Shown here in pieces: positions 7,313-18,044 of a DNA stretch of 64,000 nucleotides (the stretch's first letter is position 1; each line of letters begins with the position of its first letter). The stretch lies in contig JAHDWJ010000003.1 of the NCBI GenBank assembly GCA_023384415.1, forward strand, positions 62,001 to 126,000, given 5' to 3'. The notes beneath the pieces were generated by a model. It did not search any database and was not told the DNA's origin. It worked only from the letters and a program-made list of their open reading frames with translations. The translations under genes and the position numbers were made by a program. Source of the DNA: Anaerolineae bacterium. GTDB taxonomy: Bacteria; Chloroflexota; Anaerolineae; Promineifilales; Promineifilaceae.

Positions 7313-10300
7313 ATGCGTCTCATCTGGTCAACCCATCGCTTTGCTTTTCTTGCCTGGAGCGTCTTGTGCGCTCTTTTTTTTGCTACCCTGCTCCTGGGAC
7401 AGGAAAGGCTGCCCAGCAGTGATTTTACCGGACAATTTTTCGCCCTGGCCGGGTTCCAGGCCCGCGAATGGAGCCAGGGGCAGATTCCTCTCTGGGCCCC
7501 GGGCAGCTATGCCGGGTTCCCGTTTGCGGCTGATACCCAATCGGCCGCCTTTTATCCCCCTCGTCTGTTGATTATTTTATTGTTCCCGTCATTGCCTCTC
7601 TATGCCTTACAGCTTGAGGTGATTTTCCATGTCTGGCTGGCGGGGTTGTTCACCTATGGCCTGGCTTATTCTCTGACCCGGCAGCGTGCGGCCGCCTTCA
7701 TAGCTGCCCTGGCCTTTGGTCTGGGGGGCTACCTCACCTCTTACCCCTTACTCCAGGTCGCCCTGCTAGAAACCATCATCTGGCTGCCTCTGGCCCTCTG
7801 GCTCATCCGCCAGGCCACTCCTCTCGCGACCCTCAGCCCGGAGCATAGAGCGCTCACTCCTCAATCCTCACTCCTCAAAACAGATTTACTGCTCGTGGCC
7901 GGCCTGGTACTGGGAATGGCCGCTTTGGCCGGACATCCGCAAACTTTCATGCACATCAATTATGTCGCGGCCGCGTATTACCTCTTTCGCACCCACCAGG
8001 CGGGCTGGCCCTGGCTGGCCCGGCTCAAATGGGGGCTGCTCCTGGGAATCACCACCCTGTGTGCGGCCGCAGCCCTGCTCCTGCCCGCCCTCAACTTTCT
8101 ACGCCACACCACCCGCAGCGATGTCACCTACGCCTTCATCGCTACCGGCATTGGCCTGGAAGATTTCCTACAGATGCTCCTGCCCGGCACCATCTCCCTC
8201 TGGGTGCCCCATTATGTGGGGCTGCTGCCACTGCTGCTAGTCACCATTGTCTGGTTGGGGCGGAAACAGACCAACAACCCGTCGGCTACGTCTGAAATAA
8301 CTTTCTGGATCGTATTGACCATCGCGGCCGCGTGGCTGGCCCTGGGAGATGCCGGTATTTTATTCCAGGGGTGGGCCAAAATAGCTCCCGGCTTTTCCCT
8401 CTTTCGGCAGCAAGAACGGCTGCTGGGGGTTGTCTCCCTGGGGTTGGCTTTGTTGGCCGCCCAGGGGTGGCGGCTGTTAAAACAGATGGAGAGCGCGGCC
8501 GCGTCCCGTCTGTTGCGGCAAACTCTGATCCTTTGGGCTGGGGTGCTGGGGTTGGGACTGCTTTACCTGCTGGTAGACCCGCGCAAAGCCGGACAGCCCT
8601 GGCCCTGGATCACCGGGCGGCAAATTTTGCTGCTGGCCTTGAGTGCCACTGTTTTACTGGCCTACCTCCATTCTCGCGGCCGCCTACTCCAGATAACCCT
8701 GTTCCTGCTGCTGGCTCTGGATTTGTTCATTGGTACGTATGCCAGCGTCAACCGACAGCTCGCCGTGCCGGAACCATTCTGGCAAACACCCCCCTGGCTG
8801 CAAACCATCCAGACCGATATGCCCCCGCTAACCCGCCTTGATTCGCAAGGGCTGTTTTATGCCAACCTGGGACCCATTTATGGGCTGGAAGATGTGGCTG
8901 GCCTCAGCCCACTCAAGCCGCAAAAGCTGGCTGATTTAGAGCAGTTCCCCCCTCTACGCCGCTGGCAGCTTTTGGCCGTCTCCCATGTCCTGGCTTTCCA
9001 GCCCCCTGACCCGGCCCTGGTAGAAGTAGGGCCGCTCGATGGCTCTATTTATCCCGGAGAATCGCTGCGGGCTATGGTTTACCGGCTGGACTCCCCGCTA
9101 CCCCGCGCCCGGATGATATATGAGCCAATTATCGTTCGCGATCCCCAGGAAACCCTGGCCCGGCTGGCTGATCCGGCCTTTGACCCGGCCCGGCAGCTTC
9201 TCCTGGCTGACCCGGCGGCCGCTAACCAACCCGTTCATCCCCCCACTACCCCACCCCAGGTTGAGATACGTCGGGAAAACAGCCGTACCCTCAGCCTGAA
9301 CGTCACCAGTGATGCGCCGGGGTTTCTCCTGATCAGCGAATGGGCCTATCCAGGGTGGCGGGTGATGGTGAATGGAGCGGCCGCATCCGTTTATGATGCC
9401 AACTATGCGTTCCAGGCGATCTGGCTGCCTGCTGGCACCCATGTCGTGACGGTGCAGTTCCGCCCCTGGGATGTGCCTCTGGGTGCGGCCGCGACCCTGC
9501 TCACCTTTCTAACCGTTTTGGGCTGGCTGCGGTGGGGCACAGTCCGGCAGTCCACCCCTGAGCGAATGGTGCTTCCGCGTGAGTTGGCCGGGAACGCGGC
9601 CGCGTGGCTCACCCAAAAGTGGCTGGAGATTGTCCAGATAGGGTTACGCCTCACCGCCCGCCCTTTCCCCCTGCTGCTGGCCCTCACCTGGCTGGCCTTT
9701 CTGCTCCGCCTCATCACCCTCAGCAGCCAGGAGCTGCGCGGGGATGAAGCGTACAGTTTCCCATTCACCCGTATTCCGCTGGCCCAGGTCATCCCCACCC
9801 TGGCCCCTGTTGGTGAAGAACATGCTCCGCTCCATTATTTGCTCCTCAATATCTGGACCAAATTAGCCGGGGACAGTGAACTGGCTTTGCGATTTCCGGC
9901 GGTTATACCGGGGGTCCTGGTCGTGCCATTGATATACCACCTGGGGCGGCAGATACGCGGCCGCCGCCTGGGGTTGTTCCTGGCTCTCATGCTCACCGTT
10001 TCCCAATCCGTTGTCTGGTTAAGCCAGGACGTCCGCAACCAATACATCGGGGCCATCCTGCTGACTCTGCTCACCACCCTTACCTTCATGCGAGCCATCG
10101 CCCTCTCGCCAACTGGCAAACTCGCAAACTCTCCCTGGCTCTGGTACACCCTCACCTGTGCCCTGACCATGTACACCCATTATTTTGGCGTCTTTGCCTT
10201 GCTGGCTCACGGACTGTGCCTGCTGGTTGTCCCGGCTTATCGCCGTTATCTGGGACGGTGGCTGCTGGCGGGGGCCGCGGCCGCGCTCCTCTTTGCTCCC

Positions 10301-11551
10301 TGGCTGCTGGCAACCATCGGCGGGTGGGTAGGTCAACTAGATGCTCCGCCCGGTGATCCCCCCCAATTGGCATCATTCCTGGTTACAGTTGGCCGCGAAC
10401 TGACGGTGGGGCCGGCGTTTGGGTATGCCTGGGGGAGATGGCTTTTCCTGGGAGGGCTGCTGCTTTGCCTGTATGGGTTAGGGAGCTTGTGGCTGCGGCA
10501 GCGGGCCTGGGCGATCATCTTAGTCAGTTGGCTGGGGCTGACGGCGTTGGGGGTGTTTTTGGTAGCCATGCGCCGTTACATTTTCAACGATTATTACATC
10601 GCCCCGGCGACGGTGGCCTGGTGGACATTGGTTGGGCTGGGGGTACAGCAGTTGTGGCGGCGCGGGGGATGGGGGCAGGTTGCGGCCGCGTTAGCCAGTT
10701 TCAGCTTTATCGCGGCTGCGGCCATCAGCCTGAGCCATTATTACAGTGACTCCATCACCTATGGGCGCACCCAGGGGGCCAGAGAAGTTGCCGCCCACAT
10801 TATCACCCATTGGCAGCCAGGAGATGTATACGTCTCCAACTTTCCAGACCCAATTTTGCCCTACTATTTGCGCCACCTGGAGATTCCGCAAACGTTGCAG
10901 CCGAGTTACCAGGGAGAAGAGGCGACCGTGACCGAAGCAGCCCTGGCCCAGTTAGCCAACCAATATGAACGACTCTGGTTTGTACCCAATCTCTCTATTT
11001 GGGATCCAGAGCAGGTGGCCTACCGCTGGCTAGAGTACCATTTGCTGACAGAGCAGAAAGCTCGCTACACGAATTTGTCAGTCGTGGCTTACCGGCCCCT
11101 GGCAGCGGCCGCAGCACGGATGCGACCGCTTGACCAGACCATCGGGGCGGAATTTGAGCTGCAAGGGGCACATCTCACCGTCAATGGGGTGCCCACCGAT
11201 TTGACCCAGCCAATCCCCCTGGCGCCGGGGGATCAGGTAGAGTTGACCTTGCTCTGGTATGCGGCCGCGACCCCCACTACCAATTACACCGTTTTCGTTC
11301 ACCTATTGGCCGCCGATGGGTTTTTATTAGCCTCTGGGGATGGGGTACCGCTGTATGGGACTCGTCCCACCACTACCTGGCAGGCTGGCGAGCGGCTGCT
11401 AGACCGTCACCTTTTCACCGTGCCCGAAAACCTCTCCCAGAGCGGTGGCTGGCTCACTATCGGCCTATATGATCCCATCACCCTCACCCGCCTATTCCTG
11501 ACCGATGGGCAAGATGCGCTGCAAGTAAGTGAGTGGCACGTAGGCGAGTAG
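7313..11551 (+). CDS. Giant membrane protein: YfhO-like GT-C fused to a PMT/ArnT-like GT-C
   Basis: The 1412-residue protein appears to join two membrane glycosyltransferases. Residues about 1-750 resemble YfhO: an early acidic SSDFTGQFF loop, many helices, then a soluble segment with [16 protein letters not shown], a YfhO signature. From about 784 a second GT-C module begins with the loop [10 protein letters not shown], the metal/catalytic acidic motif of PMT/ArnT-type enzymes, and the HAPLHYLLL motif. A beta-rich tail follows at about 1280-1412. GT-C enzymes move sugars from polyprenyl-phosphate donors onto extracytoplasmic acceptors, fitting the GT2 upstream. Heptamer/octamer-like repeats fall in loops near 7855-7880 and 10105-10130. 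The gene carries 15 GCGGCCGC sites. Confidence 0.85.
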   Translation: MRLIWSTHRFAFLAWSVLCALFFATLLLGQERLPSSDFTGQFFALAGFQAREWSQGQIPLWAPGSYAGFPFAADTQSAAFYPPRLLIILLFPSLPLYALQLEVIFHVWLAGLFTYGLAYSLTRQRAAAFIAALAFGLGGYLTSYPLLQVALLETIIWLPLALWLIRQATPLATLSPEHRALTPQSSLLKTDLLLVAGLVLGMAALAGHPQTFMHINYVAAAYYLFRTHQAGWPWLARLKWGLLLGITTLCAAAALLLPALNFLRHTTRSDVTYAFIATGIGLEDFLQMLLPGTISLWVPHYVGLLPLLLVTIVWLGRKQTNNPSATSEITFWIVLTIAAAWLALGDAGILFQGWAKIAPGFSLFRQQERLLGVVSLGLALLAAQGWRLLKQMESAAASRLLRQTLILWAGVLGLGLLYLLVDPRKAGQPWPWITGRQILLLALSATVLLAYLHSRGRLLQITLFLLLALDLFIGTYASVNRQLAVPEPFWQTPPWLQTIQTDMPPLTRLDSQGLFYANLGPIYGLEDVAGLSPLKPQKLADLEQFPPLRRWQLLAVSHVLAFQPPDPALVEVGPLDGSIYPGESLRAMVYRLDSPLPRARMIYEPIIVRDPQETLARLADPAFDPARQLLLADPAAANQPVHPPTTPPQVEIRRENSRTLSLNVTSDAPGFLLISEWAYPGWRVMVNGAAASVYDANYAFQAIWLPAGTHVVTVQFRPWDVPLGAAATLLTFLTVLGWLRWGTVRQSTPERMVLPRELAGNAAAWLTQKWLEIVQIGLRLTARPFPLLLALTWLAFLLRLITLSSQELRGDEAYSFPFTRIPLAQVIPTLAPVGEEHAPLHYLLLNIWTKLAGDSELALRFPAVIPGVLVVPLIYHLGRQIRGRRLGLFLALMLTVSQSVVWLSQDVRNQYIGAILLTLLTTLTFMRAIALSPTGKLANSPWLWYTLTCALTMYTHYFGVFALLAHGLCLLVVPAYRRYLGRWLLAGAAAALLFAPWLLATIGGWVGQLDAPPGDPPQLASFLVTVGRELTVGPAFGYAWGRWLFLGGLLLCLYGLGSLWLRQRAWAIILVSWLGLTALGVFLVAMRRYIFNDYYIAPATVAWWTLVGLGVQQLWRRGGWGQVAAALASFSFIAAAAISLSHYYSDSITYGRTQGAREVAAHIITHWQPGDVYVSNFPDPILPYYLRHLEIPQTLQPSYQGEEATVTEAALAQLANQYERLWFVPNLSIWDPEQVAYRWLEYHLLTEQKARYTNLSVVAYRPLAAAAARMRPLDQTIGAEFELQGAHLTVNGVPTDLTQPIPLAPGDQVELTLLWYAAATPTTNYTVFVHLLAADGFLLASGDGVPLYGTRPTTTWQAGERLLDRHLFTVPENLSQSGGWLTIGLYDPITLTRLFLTDGQDALQVSEWHVGE

Positions 11552-11594
11552 GCGAGTTCCCTCATCTCTCATAATTCATAATTCATCCTTCCGA
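11541..11594 (+). repeat. Octamer GTAGGCGA and ATTCATN heptamer arrays
   Basis: Two GTAGGCGA units overlap the 3' end of the GT-C gene (the stop lies in the repeat). They are followed by CTCATAATTCATAATTCATCC-like units up to the ribosome site of the aminotransferase. Confidence 0.7.
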
Positions 11595-11603
11595 GGTGTC
11601 AGT

Positions 11604-12710
11604 ATGGCTATTCCATTGGTTGATTTGCAGGCAGAGTATATGGCGTTAAAAACGGGGTTGGACGCGGCCGCGAGCCGGGTATTGGCTTCCGGGTGGTACA
11701 TTTTGGGGCAGGAAGTGGCCGCCTTTGAGGCTGAATTTGCCGCTTACCTGGGGGTTGCCCAGGCCGTGGGGGTCGCTTCGGGCACAGATGCGGTGCTGCT
11801 GGCCTGCCGCGCCCTGGAGATTGGCCCTGGGGATGAGGTGATTACCGTCGCCCATACCGCTGTAGCCACCATCGCCGCCATTGAGTTAAGCGGGGCCACG
11901 CCACTCTTTGTAGACATTGACCCGCAAACGTATACGCTAGATGTTACCCAGATCGAGGCGGCCATCACCCCACGTACCAGGGCGATTATGCCGGTGCATC
12001 TCTACGGCCATCCAGCCGGGATGGCCGCGATTCTGGCCATCGCCCGGCGGCATCAACTGCTGGTGATTGAGGATTGTGCCCAGGCGCATGGAGCCAGCTA
12101 TCAGGGGCAGCGAGTGGGGAGTATGGGGGATGCGGCCGCCTTTAGCTTTTATCCCACCAAAAATTTAGGGGCTATCGGTGATGGGGGGGCCGTTGTCACC
12201 AACAACCCGGCAGTAGCCGAGCGGCTCAAAATGCTGCGCCAATATGGGTGGCGAGAACGGTATATCAGTGACATTGCCGGATACAACAGTCGTCTTGATG
12301 AACTTCAGGCGGCCTTGCTGCGAGTTAAACTGGCCCACCTGGAGCAGTTTAATGAGGCCCGTCGCCGGTTAGCGGCCGCATACCAGGAGCAGTTAGCCGG
12401 GCTGCCGCTCACCTTGCCCATCATCCAACCGGGGTGTGAGCCAGTTTTTCACCTGTACGTCATCCAGAGTGGACAGCGGAATGAATTGCAAAAATATCTG
12501 GCCAACCAAGGGATCGGCACAGCTATCCAATACCCGGTGCCAGTTCACCGCCAGCCGGCTTACCACCGGCTTGGGTATGCCGCCAATAGTTTACCCATAA
12601 CCGAACAGGTTTGCGGCCGCATCCTCTCCCTTCCCCTACACCCCCATCTAACCCAGAAGCAGATCAGCCGCGTTAGCCAGACCATCCGCAGCTTCTACCA
12701 TAATGGCTAA
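11604..12710 (+). CDS. DegT/DnrJ/EryC1 family PLP-dependent sugar aminotransferase
   Basis: This 368-residue aminotransferase acts on nucleotide-linked keto sugars. It has the PLP-phosphate segment SGTDAVLLA, the aspartate of EDCAQAHGA that contacts PLP, and the Schiff-base lysine in [13 protein letters not shown] (about residue 186). [14 protein letters not shown] closes the dimer interface. GAGGTG precedes the ATG. It ends the polysaccharide cluster and probably uses the 4- or 3-keto sugar made by the upstream epimerase/dehydratase (inference). Confidence 0.93.
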   Translation: MAIPLVDLQAEYMALKTGLDAAASRVLASGWYILGQEVAAFEAEFAAYLGVAQAVGVASGTDAVLLACRALEIGPGDEVITVAHTAVATIAAIELSGATPLFVDIDPQTYTLDVTQIEAAITPRTRAIMPVHLYGHPAGMAAILAIARRHQLLVIEDCAQAHGASYQGQRVGSMGDAAAFSFYPTKNLGAIGDGGAVVTNNPAVAERLKMLRQYGWRERYISDIAGYNSRLDELQAALLRVKLAHLEQFNEARRRLAAAYQEQLAGLPLTLPIIQPGCEPVFHLYVIQSGQRNELQKYLANQGIGTAIQYPVPVHRQPAYHRLGYAANSLPITEQVCGRILSLPLHPHLTQKQISRVSQTIRSFYHNG

Positions 12711-12853
12711 TGCCAGGTTGAGAATACTGGTCAACTGAGCTTCTTTTATGGTAAATCTAAAGGTGATCCACAGATGATCCGACAGAGATAAACCACAATG
12801 GCAATTACGGATCGCTCATCCTACCCAACCATCTTCTGTGCTACAATACCCCC

Positions 12854-13840
12854 ATGAGTCAGAAATCACCGTCAATCCTGTGGCATCAGCTCATGGGCAC
12901 TCTGTACAGTGAACTTCTTACCCGATTTGGCATCACCGTCCAGACAGATGTGTCCTTGATGAACAAGCCACCCCAGGGTGATTTACTGCTCATTCGGCGT
13001 GAGGGCAAACGATGGACCGAGACCCAAAGATCGCTGCTGCCCGATGGCATCCGGTAAACTGAGGCCCGCGAAATCTTACTGGAGCTTAAAATCACTAAAT
13101 CGCTCAATGAGATAGTGGTGCAAAAAGCAGCCGGATACGATCTGTTTTATCGGGAGAATCAATCCCTGCCCGCCAACGAACTGGCAACCTTTATCCTTAG
13201 TGCCCGGCGGCCGCGAGCGAATTTCTTCACCCAGTTTGTTTACCAACAGCGGGAGGCCCCAGGGGTGTATTACAGCGCCTTGCCCGTCATCAGGCGGGTA
13301 GGGATAATCTCCCTAAACGAGTTGAGTGATGAGACCTATAACGCCTTCGCCAAATGTTTTGCCAGCCAGCGAAAAGTCAAAGAGCAGGCATTTCAGGCTT
13401 TGGAGCACGTTGGCTATGAATTAGTGAGTGCAACCGTAATGACGTTTTTAGCTGGGCTGCGTCAATATTGGTTTGCAGGAGAGGAAAAGCTGATGAGTGC
13501 AGAATTGACACCAGAAAAAGTGATGGCTATGGGGGAAAGCTGGATTCATTTTGTTCTCCAGAATCTGCCACCAGAGGAACGGTTGGCCGGGCTGCGGCTG
13601 GAAGATCGGCTGATGGGTCTACGACCAGAAGAAGTGCTGCGTCAATACCGGCCAGAAGAGCGGCTCAGTGGGCTGCAGCCAGAAGAGCGGCTCAGGGGGC
13701 TGCGGCCAGAAGAGCGGCTCAGGGGGCTGCGGCCAGAAGAGCGGCTGGCTGGTTTATCGCCAGAGGAAATAGAGGGTTATCTGCAACAGCTAAAGCAGAA
13801 AGCAAAAGAAAAGAATGGTGAACAGCAGCATAAAAATTGA
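12854..13840 (+). pseudogene. PD-(D/E)XK/Rpn-like nuclease with LRPEERL repeats, broken by in-frame TAA
   Basis: One reading frame runs from the ATG at 12854 to 13840 but is interrupted by TAA at 13055-13057. The same frame continues directly (TEAREILLELKITKS). The N-terminal part (DLLLIRREGKRW...LLPDGIR...LLELK) has the D...ExK spacing of a PD-(D/E)XK nuclease. The C-terminus has seven or eight 10-residue repeats of type GLRPEERL ending in SPEEIEGYLQQL. Its broken paralogue lies at 46716-47560 and reads aspartate plus extra residues where this copy has the stop. A TACAAT -10-like hexamer sits only about 7 bases before the ATG, suggesting a leaderless transcript. Downstream re-initiation at 13115 could still make the C-terminal part. 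Confidence 0.8.
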
Positions 13841-13870
13841 GCGCACGAAGCAGAATAGGAGCAATTATCT

Positions 13871-14443
13871 ATGTTGAGAGAAACAATCAGCCGGACGCGG
13901 CGCAATCATGGGCTGGAACATGCCACGATTCATGTGTTGTCAGCCAAACACAGCAATTTTAGTGCCCAGGGCAACTCTACCCACCAGGGGTTTTATCTCA
14001 ACATTTATGGAGAGTTGCCCGCCGGGGCCGTGGAACAGGCGGTGCATGAAGCCCATCAGCGAATGAAAAATGGGGAGCATGAGCTGGCGGTTCATCCGAA
14101 CTGCGGTACGGTGATGTTGACCACAGCTACGATGGCCGCTCTGGCCGCGCAGGCGGTGTTTGGGGTGGAGCAGTTCCGCCAGAAGAAGAGCGGCCTGAAC
14201 CTGGTGGTCTGGTTGAATGCCCTGCCAACGGCAATTTTGGCGGTTGTAGTTAGTTTGATCCTGTCACGGCCGCTGGGCCTTTATCTCCAGGCCCAATACA
14301 CCACTGAAGGTGACCTGGGCAACCTGGAAATTGTCCGTATCCAAAGAATCCGTCCGTCGCTGGTGACTCGTATCTTCCAAATGCTGCTCACCCTCGGCCG
14401 GCCGGTCAAAGCAGCAGCTTACCGGGTTGATACTATAGGGTGA
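13871..14443 (+). CDS. Conserved protein of unknown function (DUF6391-like)
   Basis: The 190-residue protein begins ETISRTRRNHGLEHATIHVLS and contains VHPNCGTVMLTT. From memory the NHGLEHATIHVL segment matches a small family shared by Chloroflexota and cyanobacteria (DUF6391); this is unverified. A hydrophobic helix (TMAALAAQAVFGV) and a second (LNALPTAILAVVVSLIL) suggest membrane association. The conserved His-rich segment could bind metal, but no activity can be assigned. AGGAG lies upstream of the ATG. Confidence 0.7.
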   Translation: MLRETISRTRRNHGLEHATIHVLSAKHSNFSAQGNSTHQGFYLNIYGELPAGAVEQAVHEAHQRMKNGEHELAVHPNCGTVMLTTATMAALAAQAVFGVEQFRQKKSGLNLVVWLNALPTAILAVVVSLILSRPLGLYLQAQYTTEGDLGNLEIVRIQRIRPSLVTRIFQMLLTLGRPVKAAAYRVDTIG

Positions 14444-14453
14444 ACTGTTCAAG

Positions 14454-14903
14454 ATGCCGATCAAAAAACCTCAAAAAGCCAAAAGACCACCACCTGGCTT
14501 CAAGCATCATATTGCGGCTTTGAAGCTCAAGATGATCAGTGCCACCGATTTTTCCGAGATATTGTCTTACTTTTTTGATCATTTGGGAGAGGATAAGGGC
14601 TTCCTTAATTTAGGCCGCGGGCAAAACAACACCTATTTGAAGCAGATTTTGCTGCTGGCAGCTCGAAAAGCCTTAAATATTGAGGAAATCAAAACCAGTG
14701 AATTACAGATGATCCATCTAGCGGAGTTCAAATTTATCCATGGTGGCGGCTTTTTTAATCAATATCTGGGGACCTATTTTTATTTTGAAGATATTGATGC
14801 CGGCTTATTGGCCCTGGCCCATTTCCCCCCTACCGGGCGAACGGAAATTGTTCGTTTCTCTTGCCAGGTGCTGGACTCCAAACCAAAGCCATTTGTGAAT
14901 TGA
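14454..14903 (+). CDS. Hypothetical protein
   Basis: This is a 149-residue protein with a basic N-terminus (KKPQKAKRPPPG), a helical middle and an aromatic C-terminal half (GTYFYFEDIDAGLLAL). I do not recognise the family. It starts 10 bases after the preceding gene and ends 5 bases before holA, so it is probably co-transcribed with both. Confidence 0.65.
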   Translation: MPIKKPQKAKRPPPGFKHHIAALKLKMISATDFSEILSYFFDHLGEDKGFLNLGRGQNNTYLKQILLLAARKALNIEEIKTSELQMIHLAEFKFIHGGGFFNQYLGTYFYFEDIDAGLLALAHFPPTGRTEIVRFSCQVLDSKPKPFVN

Positions 14904-14908
14904 TTAAC

Positions 14909-15862
14909 ATGTTTTACCTTTTTCACGGCGACGATGATCATTCCCAGCGGCAAACGCTGTTAGATTTGCTGGCTAAATTAGGGGATCCAGCCATGCTGGA
15001 CCTGAATACAACCCGTTTTGAGGGGAATGTAACGATCAAAGAGATTCGTAACGCCTGCGATGCGATGCCGTTTTTGGCTCCAGTGCGGCTGGTTATTGTC
15101 AAAGATTTGTTGGCTAAAAAACTGCCCAAGTCGTTTTTAGATGAACTGCTGGCTTATCTACCCCAACTTCCGGAGAAAACGCGGCTGGTGTTCCTGGAAG
15201 CCGCTGAGTTGAACCACAGCCACGCCCTGGTAAAGCTGGCCGAGGGCAGTGAAAAGGGATATGTGCGGAAATTTACGCGGCCGCAAGGCTCTGAGCTTGA
15301 GCGGTGGATTGATCAACAGGTAAGGGGCCAGGGCGGCCGCATCACCCCCCACGCAGCCCAAATGTTAGCCATAAACGTCGGCAATGATTTACGTGCCCTG
15401 AGCCATGAGGTTGACAAATTGGTGCTGTACAAAACCAATGCCGGGGTGATTGACGAGAAAGATGTGGCCCTGCTTTGCCCATATGCCGCCGAAGCCAATA
15501 TTTTTGACCTGGTAGATGCAGTGGGCAAACGAAACAGTGTCGCGGCCGCGTCCCTACTCCAGCAAAAATTAAACGACGGCACCGACCCGTTCTACCTGTT
15601 TACCATGTTCGTGCGCCAATTTCGGCTGCTCATCCAGGTCAAAGAGTTAGCCACCCAGGGGTTCCGCCCCCCCGAAATTGCCAAAGAGTTAAAGCTGCAC
15701 GCCTTTGCCGCCGGGAAGCTGCATCAGCAGGCCAATGGGTTTGCCATGAATCTGTTAGAGAAGGTGTACGCTCACCTGCTAGATATTGACGTAGGTGTCA
15801 AAACCGGCAAAGCAGATATGACCCTGGCCTTACAACTTTTAGTCGTCAACCTGGCGGCGTAG
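14909..15862 (+). CDS. holA: DNA polymerase III subunit delta
   Basis: This is the clamp-loader delta subunit, 317 residues. It opens MFYLFHGDDDHSQRQ, the characteristic start with the degenerate nucleotide-site strand and loop. It continues with the conserved R(L)VIVKDL and E-KLVLY segments (LSHEVDKLVLY), and ends with the C-terminal collar domain (FYLFTMFVRQFRLLIQVKEL). The start at 14909 is preferred because the fold begins there. The longer in-frame start at 14861 would overlap the previous gene. It opens the beta clamp together with DnaX and HolB. Confidence 0.9.
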   Translation: MFYLFHGDDDHSQRQTLLDLLAKLGDPAMLDLNTTRFEGNVTIKEIRNACDAMPFLAPVRLVIVKDLLAKKLPKSFLDELLAYLPQLPEKTRLVFLEAAELNHSHALVKLAEGSEKGYVRKFTRPQGSELERWIDQQVRGQGGRITPHAAQMLAINVGNDLRALSHEVDKLVLYKTNAGVIDEKDVALLCPYAAEANIFDLVDAVGKRNSVAAASLLQQKLNDGTDPFYLFTMFVRQFRLLIQVKELATQGFRPPEIAKELKLHAFAAGKLHQQANGFAMNLLEKVYAHLLDIDVGVKTGKADMTLALQLLVVNLAA

Positions 15863-15871
15863 GGGTTGCGG

Positions 15872-15899
15872 GTTTCAAGTTTCAGGTTTCAGATTTGCG
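15872..15899 (+). repeat. GTTTCAN heptamer array
   Basis: Units GTTTCAA, GTTTCAG, GTTTCAG and ATTTGCG lie between convergent holA and the minus-strand YfhO-like gene. Confidence 0.75.
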
Positions 15900-15901
15900 A
15901 G

Positions 15902-17920
15902 TTACTCAGTCCTGTTACCTGATACTTCACTTCTCAACCAGTAACCACAAAATAGCAAAGTCAAGAGGCTGATAACCAGGCCAATGTCATGCTTGAGGGG
16001 GCGAAAGGTGAAGGTGTAGGTATGCTCTCCTGGTTCCATTTTGGCTCCCAGATACCCATTGACGGGGGCTACAGAGGCCTGCTTGCCATCAATCCGCAGC
16101 CGCCACCCCGGATAATCACTGATTAAAACGATGAGATGCTGAGAACTGTTCGCGGCCGCGCCCGTCACCACCACCCGGTTTGGCCCATCCAGCCGCACCG
16201 CTTGCTCCTGCACCTGAGATCGGTTCACCGGCCCTCTAATCCCCTCTGTGGCAAAAGCAAACGGCAGTACATCCGGCCGGTACCAGACCGTCACCCCCTG
16301 GGAATGGTATAGCGACTGCGCCCCCGGCGGTCCCGCCTGCCCATGCCCAGACAACACATACTTCGGCTGGGCATTGAACGGTGAACCTGGCCCATATTGC
16401 TCACCCATCGTGGCTACCCCCCGATTGTAACGAAAGTTAATCACGGGCATCTCTAGCTCATACGCATAGGCCATCCAATCCCAATAAATCCGGTCGCCTC
16501 CGATATTGACATAATACAGCGAATCATCTTGCTGTTTTAGCCAGGTGAGGGTCTGCCGGGCGTTTTGGTTACGGGTTTGCGGGGTCATGGCGAACCCCTT
16601 GTTGACTGTATACAAATCACGCCCTGCCAGAAACAGGATGAGCAAAACAATCAGGTTCAGCACCCGCACCAGCGAAATAGATTGGGCCGTAGGTTGGCGA
16701 TGGGGCGAGGTGACAGCCACATCCAGGCCCCGCCACCAGCGACGTGCCCAGACCACCCACCCTTGCAGCGTGAGAGCTGCCAGAGCCACCAGCGGCGCAG
16801 AAGCCACCACCAGCAGGCGGTTAGGCAGGCGAAAAATATACAAAGCTGGGAACCAATCATACAGATATTGCACTGGGGTATGCCGGTTGGCGTGCCAGAG
16901 CAGCAAAACCAGGAGCAAAGCGGCCCAGGCCACAATAAATCGCCGCCGCCAGGGGAAACGGCCATATAGCCAGGGGGTAAAAGCCAGTGCTAACAAAGGC
17001 AAAACTCCCAGATAAAACCAGCCAAACCCCAACCCTTTACCCAAAACATCGGTGCCAAACCAGGCCGGATCCGAAACGACATAGTTGAACAGGGCATAAG
17101 GGATGGGCTGAGAAGTCCGTTGGGGGTAATCTGGGGGAGCATCGCGCACGGTGTAACGCAGGCCGTCAGTCAGAGGCAGCCAGATCACCGCTAACAGTCC
17201 CACACTCAAGGCCACGATGATGACTCCCCGCGTTACCATGAGACGCCGCTTCTCTGGGGGCTGCCAAACCCAAGCCATGCCGCTCAAAACGGCCAGGCAA
17301 ACCCCCAGGTAAAGAGGGTAATACCCCCCACCAGTGCTGACAACCATGAAAATCGCCAGGGCGGTCAGAACGAGGGATCGGCGATCCTGATGGTGCAAGG
17401 CGTACCATAAAGCGGCAAAGCACCAGGGAAACCAGGCGATACCGACGAGAAGTTCGTACCAGCCGAGCCGCCAAAAGAGGGCTAATCCCCCGGCCAGGGC
17501 ATAGGTGAGGCCAGCCCATAGCCGAAAAATCCCTCGCACACCCAGAACATGGGCCAGAACCCACTGCCCCAACGCGGCCGCAACCAACGACAAAAATACC
17601 GACACCTTCATCCCATTGATCCCACCCCACAGCAATACCGGCAGGGTCGCCAGGGGATTCCAGAAATGGTTGACCGGATCCCCGGCATGGGGAAAGCCGG
17701 TGAGCATGTAGGGGTTCCACAGGGGAAGCTGGCGATACCGGGTTAAGCCGATTTCGGCCAGGATGGGCAGGGTGGCACTTTCATTGTGTTCACCCGTTTG
17801 TTGCAGCTGCTGGGGGTTGAAGTCTAGCAGCACAGCCTGGCTGTAAAGGTAAACAACGAGAATGAGAACCAACCACTCTAAGAGAAACGGCTGCGGCCGC
17901 CAACGATTTTCGCTCATCAC
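15902..17920 (-). CDS. YfhO-like GT-C membrane protein
   Basis: The 672-residue protein has about a dozen hydrophobic segments and a soluble C-terminal region ending with one more helix. It shares its layout with the first half of the giant protein at 7313: an early loop with NPYMLTGFPHAGDPVNHFWNPL and a late HLIVLISDYPGWRLRIDG segment, the YfhO signature. YfhO-type proteins are proposed to glycosylate lipoteichoic acid or other surface polymers. The target here is unknown. Start is the first or second Met. Confidence 0.85.
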   Translation of the reverse strand: MMSENRWRPQPFLLEWLVLILVVYLYSQAVLLDFNPQQLQQTGEHNESATLPILAEIGLTRYRQLPLWNPYMLTGFPHAGDPVNHFWNPLATLPVLLWGGINGMKVSVFLSLVAAALGQWVLAHVLGVRGIFRLWAGLTYALAGGLALFWRLGWYELLVGIAWFPWCFAALWYALHHQDRRSLVLTALAIFMVVSTGGGYYPLYLGVCLAVLSGMAWVWQPPEKRRLMVTRGVIIVALSVGLLAVIWLPLTDGLRYTVRDAPPDYPQRTSQPIPYALFNYVVSDPAWFGTDVLGKGLGFGWFYLGVLPLLALAFTPWLYGRFPWRRRFIVAWAALLLVLLLWHANRHTPVQYLYDWFPALYIFRLPNRLLVVASAPLVALAALTLQGWVVWARRWWRGLDVAVTSPHRQPTAQSISLVRVLNLIVLLILFLAGRDLYTVNKGFAMTPQTRNQNARQTLTWLKQQDDSLYYVNIGGDRIYWDWMAYAYELEMPVINFRYNRGVATMGEQYGPGSPFNAQPKYVLSGHGQAGPPGAQSLYHSQGVTVWYRPDVLPFAFATEGIRGPVNRSQVQEQAVRLDGPNRVVVTGAAANSSQHLIVLISDYPGWRLRIDGKQASVAPVNGYLGAKMEPGEHTYTFTFRPLKHDIGLVISLLTLLFCGYWLRSEVSGNRTE

Positions 17921-17980
17921 ATATCCTCAAAACATGAATTCTCCAGACCAGCGAGCCTGATTATAACTCGCCGCAGCAAA

Positions 17981-18016
17981 AAGACCCTTCAGGCGCAAAC
18001 TGGCCTGAAGGGTCTT
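17981..18016 (-). terminator. Rho-independent terminator of the secreted nuclease gene
   Basis: A 14-bp perfect stem (AAGACCCTTCAGGC with its complement) and 7-8 nt loop are followed on the minus strand by a run of T. It lies 29 bp after the stop of the nuclease gene and before the YfhO-like gene. Confidence 0.9.
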
Positions 18017-18044
18017 CATTTTGTCAATCCTTAACCGCCAGCGG

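Noticed and set aside
13055..13057. In-frame stop in the nuclease-like gene as recoding
   Set aside because: It is TAA, not UGA; no SECIS-like structure follows, and the paralogue has sense codons there, so a nonsense mutation is simpler.
16545..17015. Plus-strand open frames of 134-156 codons inside the YfhO-like gene
   Set aside because: They are Arg/Pro/Ser-rich shadows of a well-supported membrane protein on the other strand.
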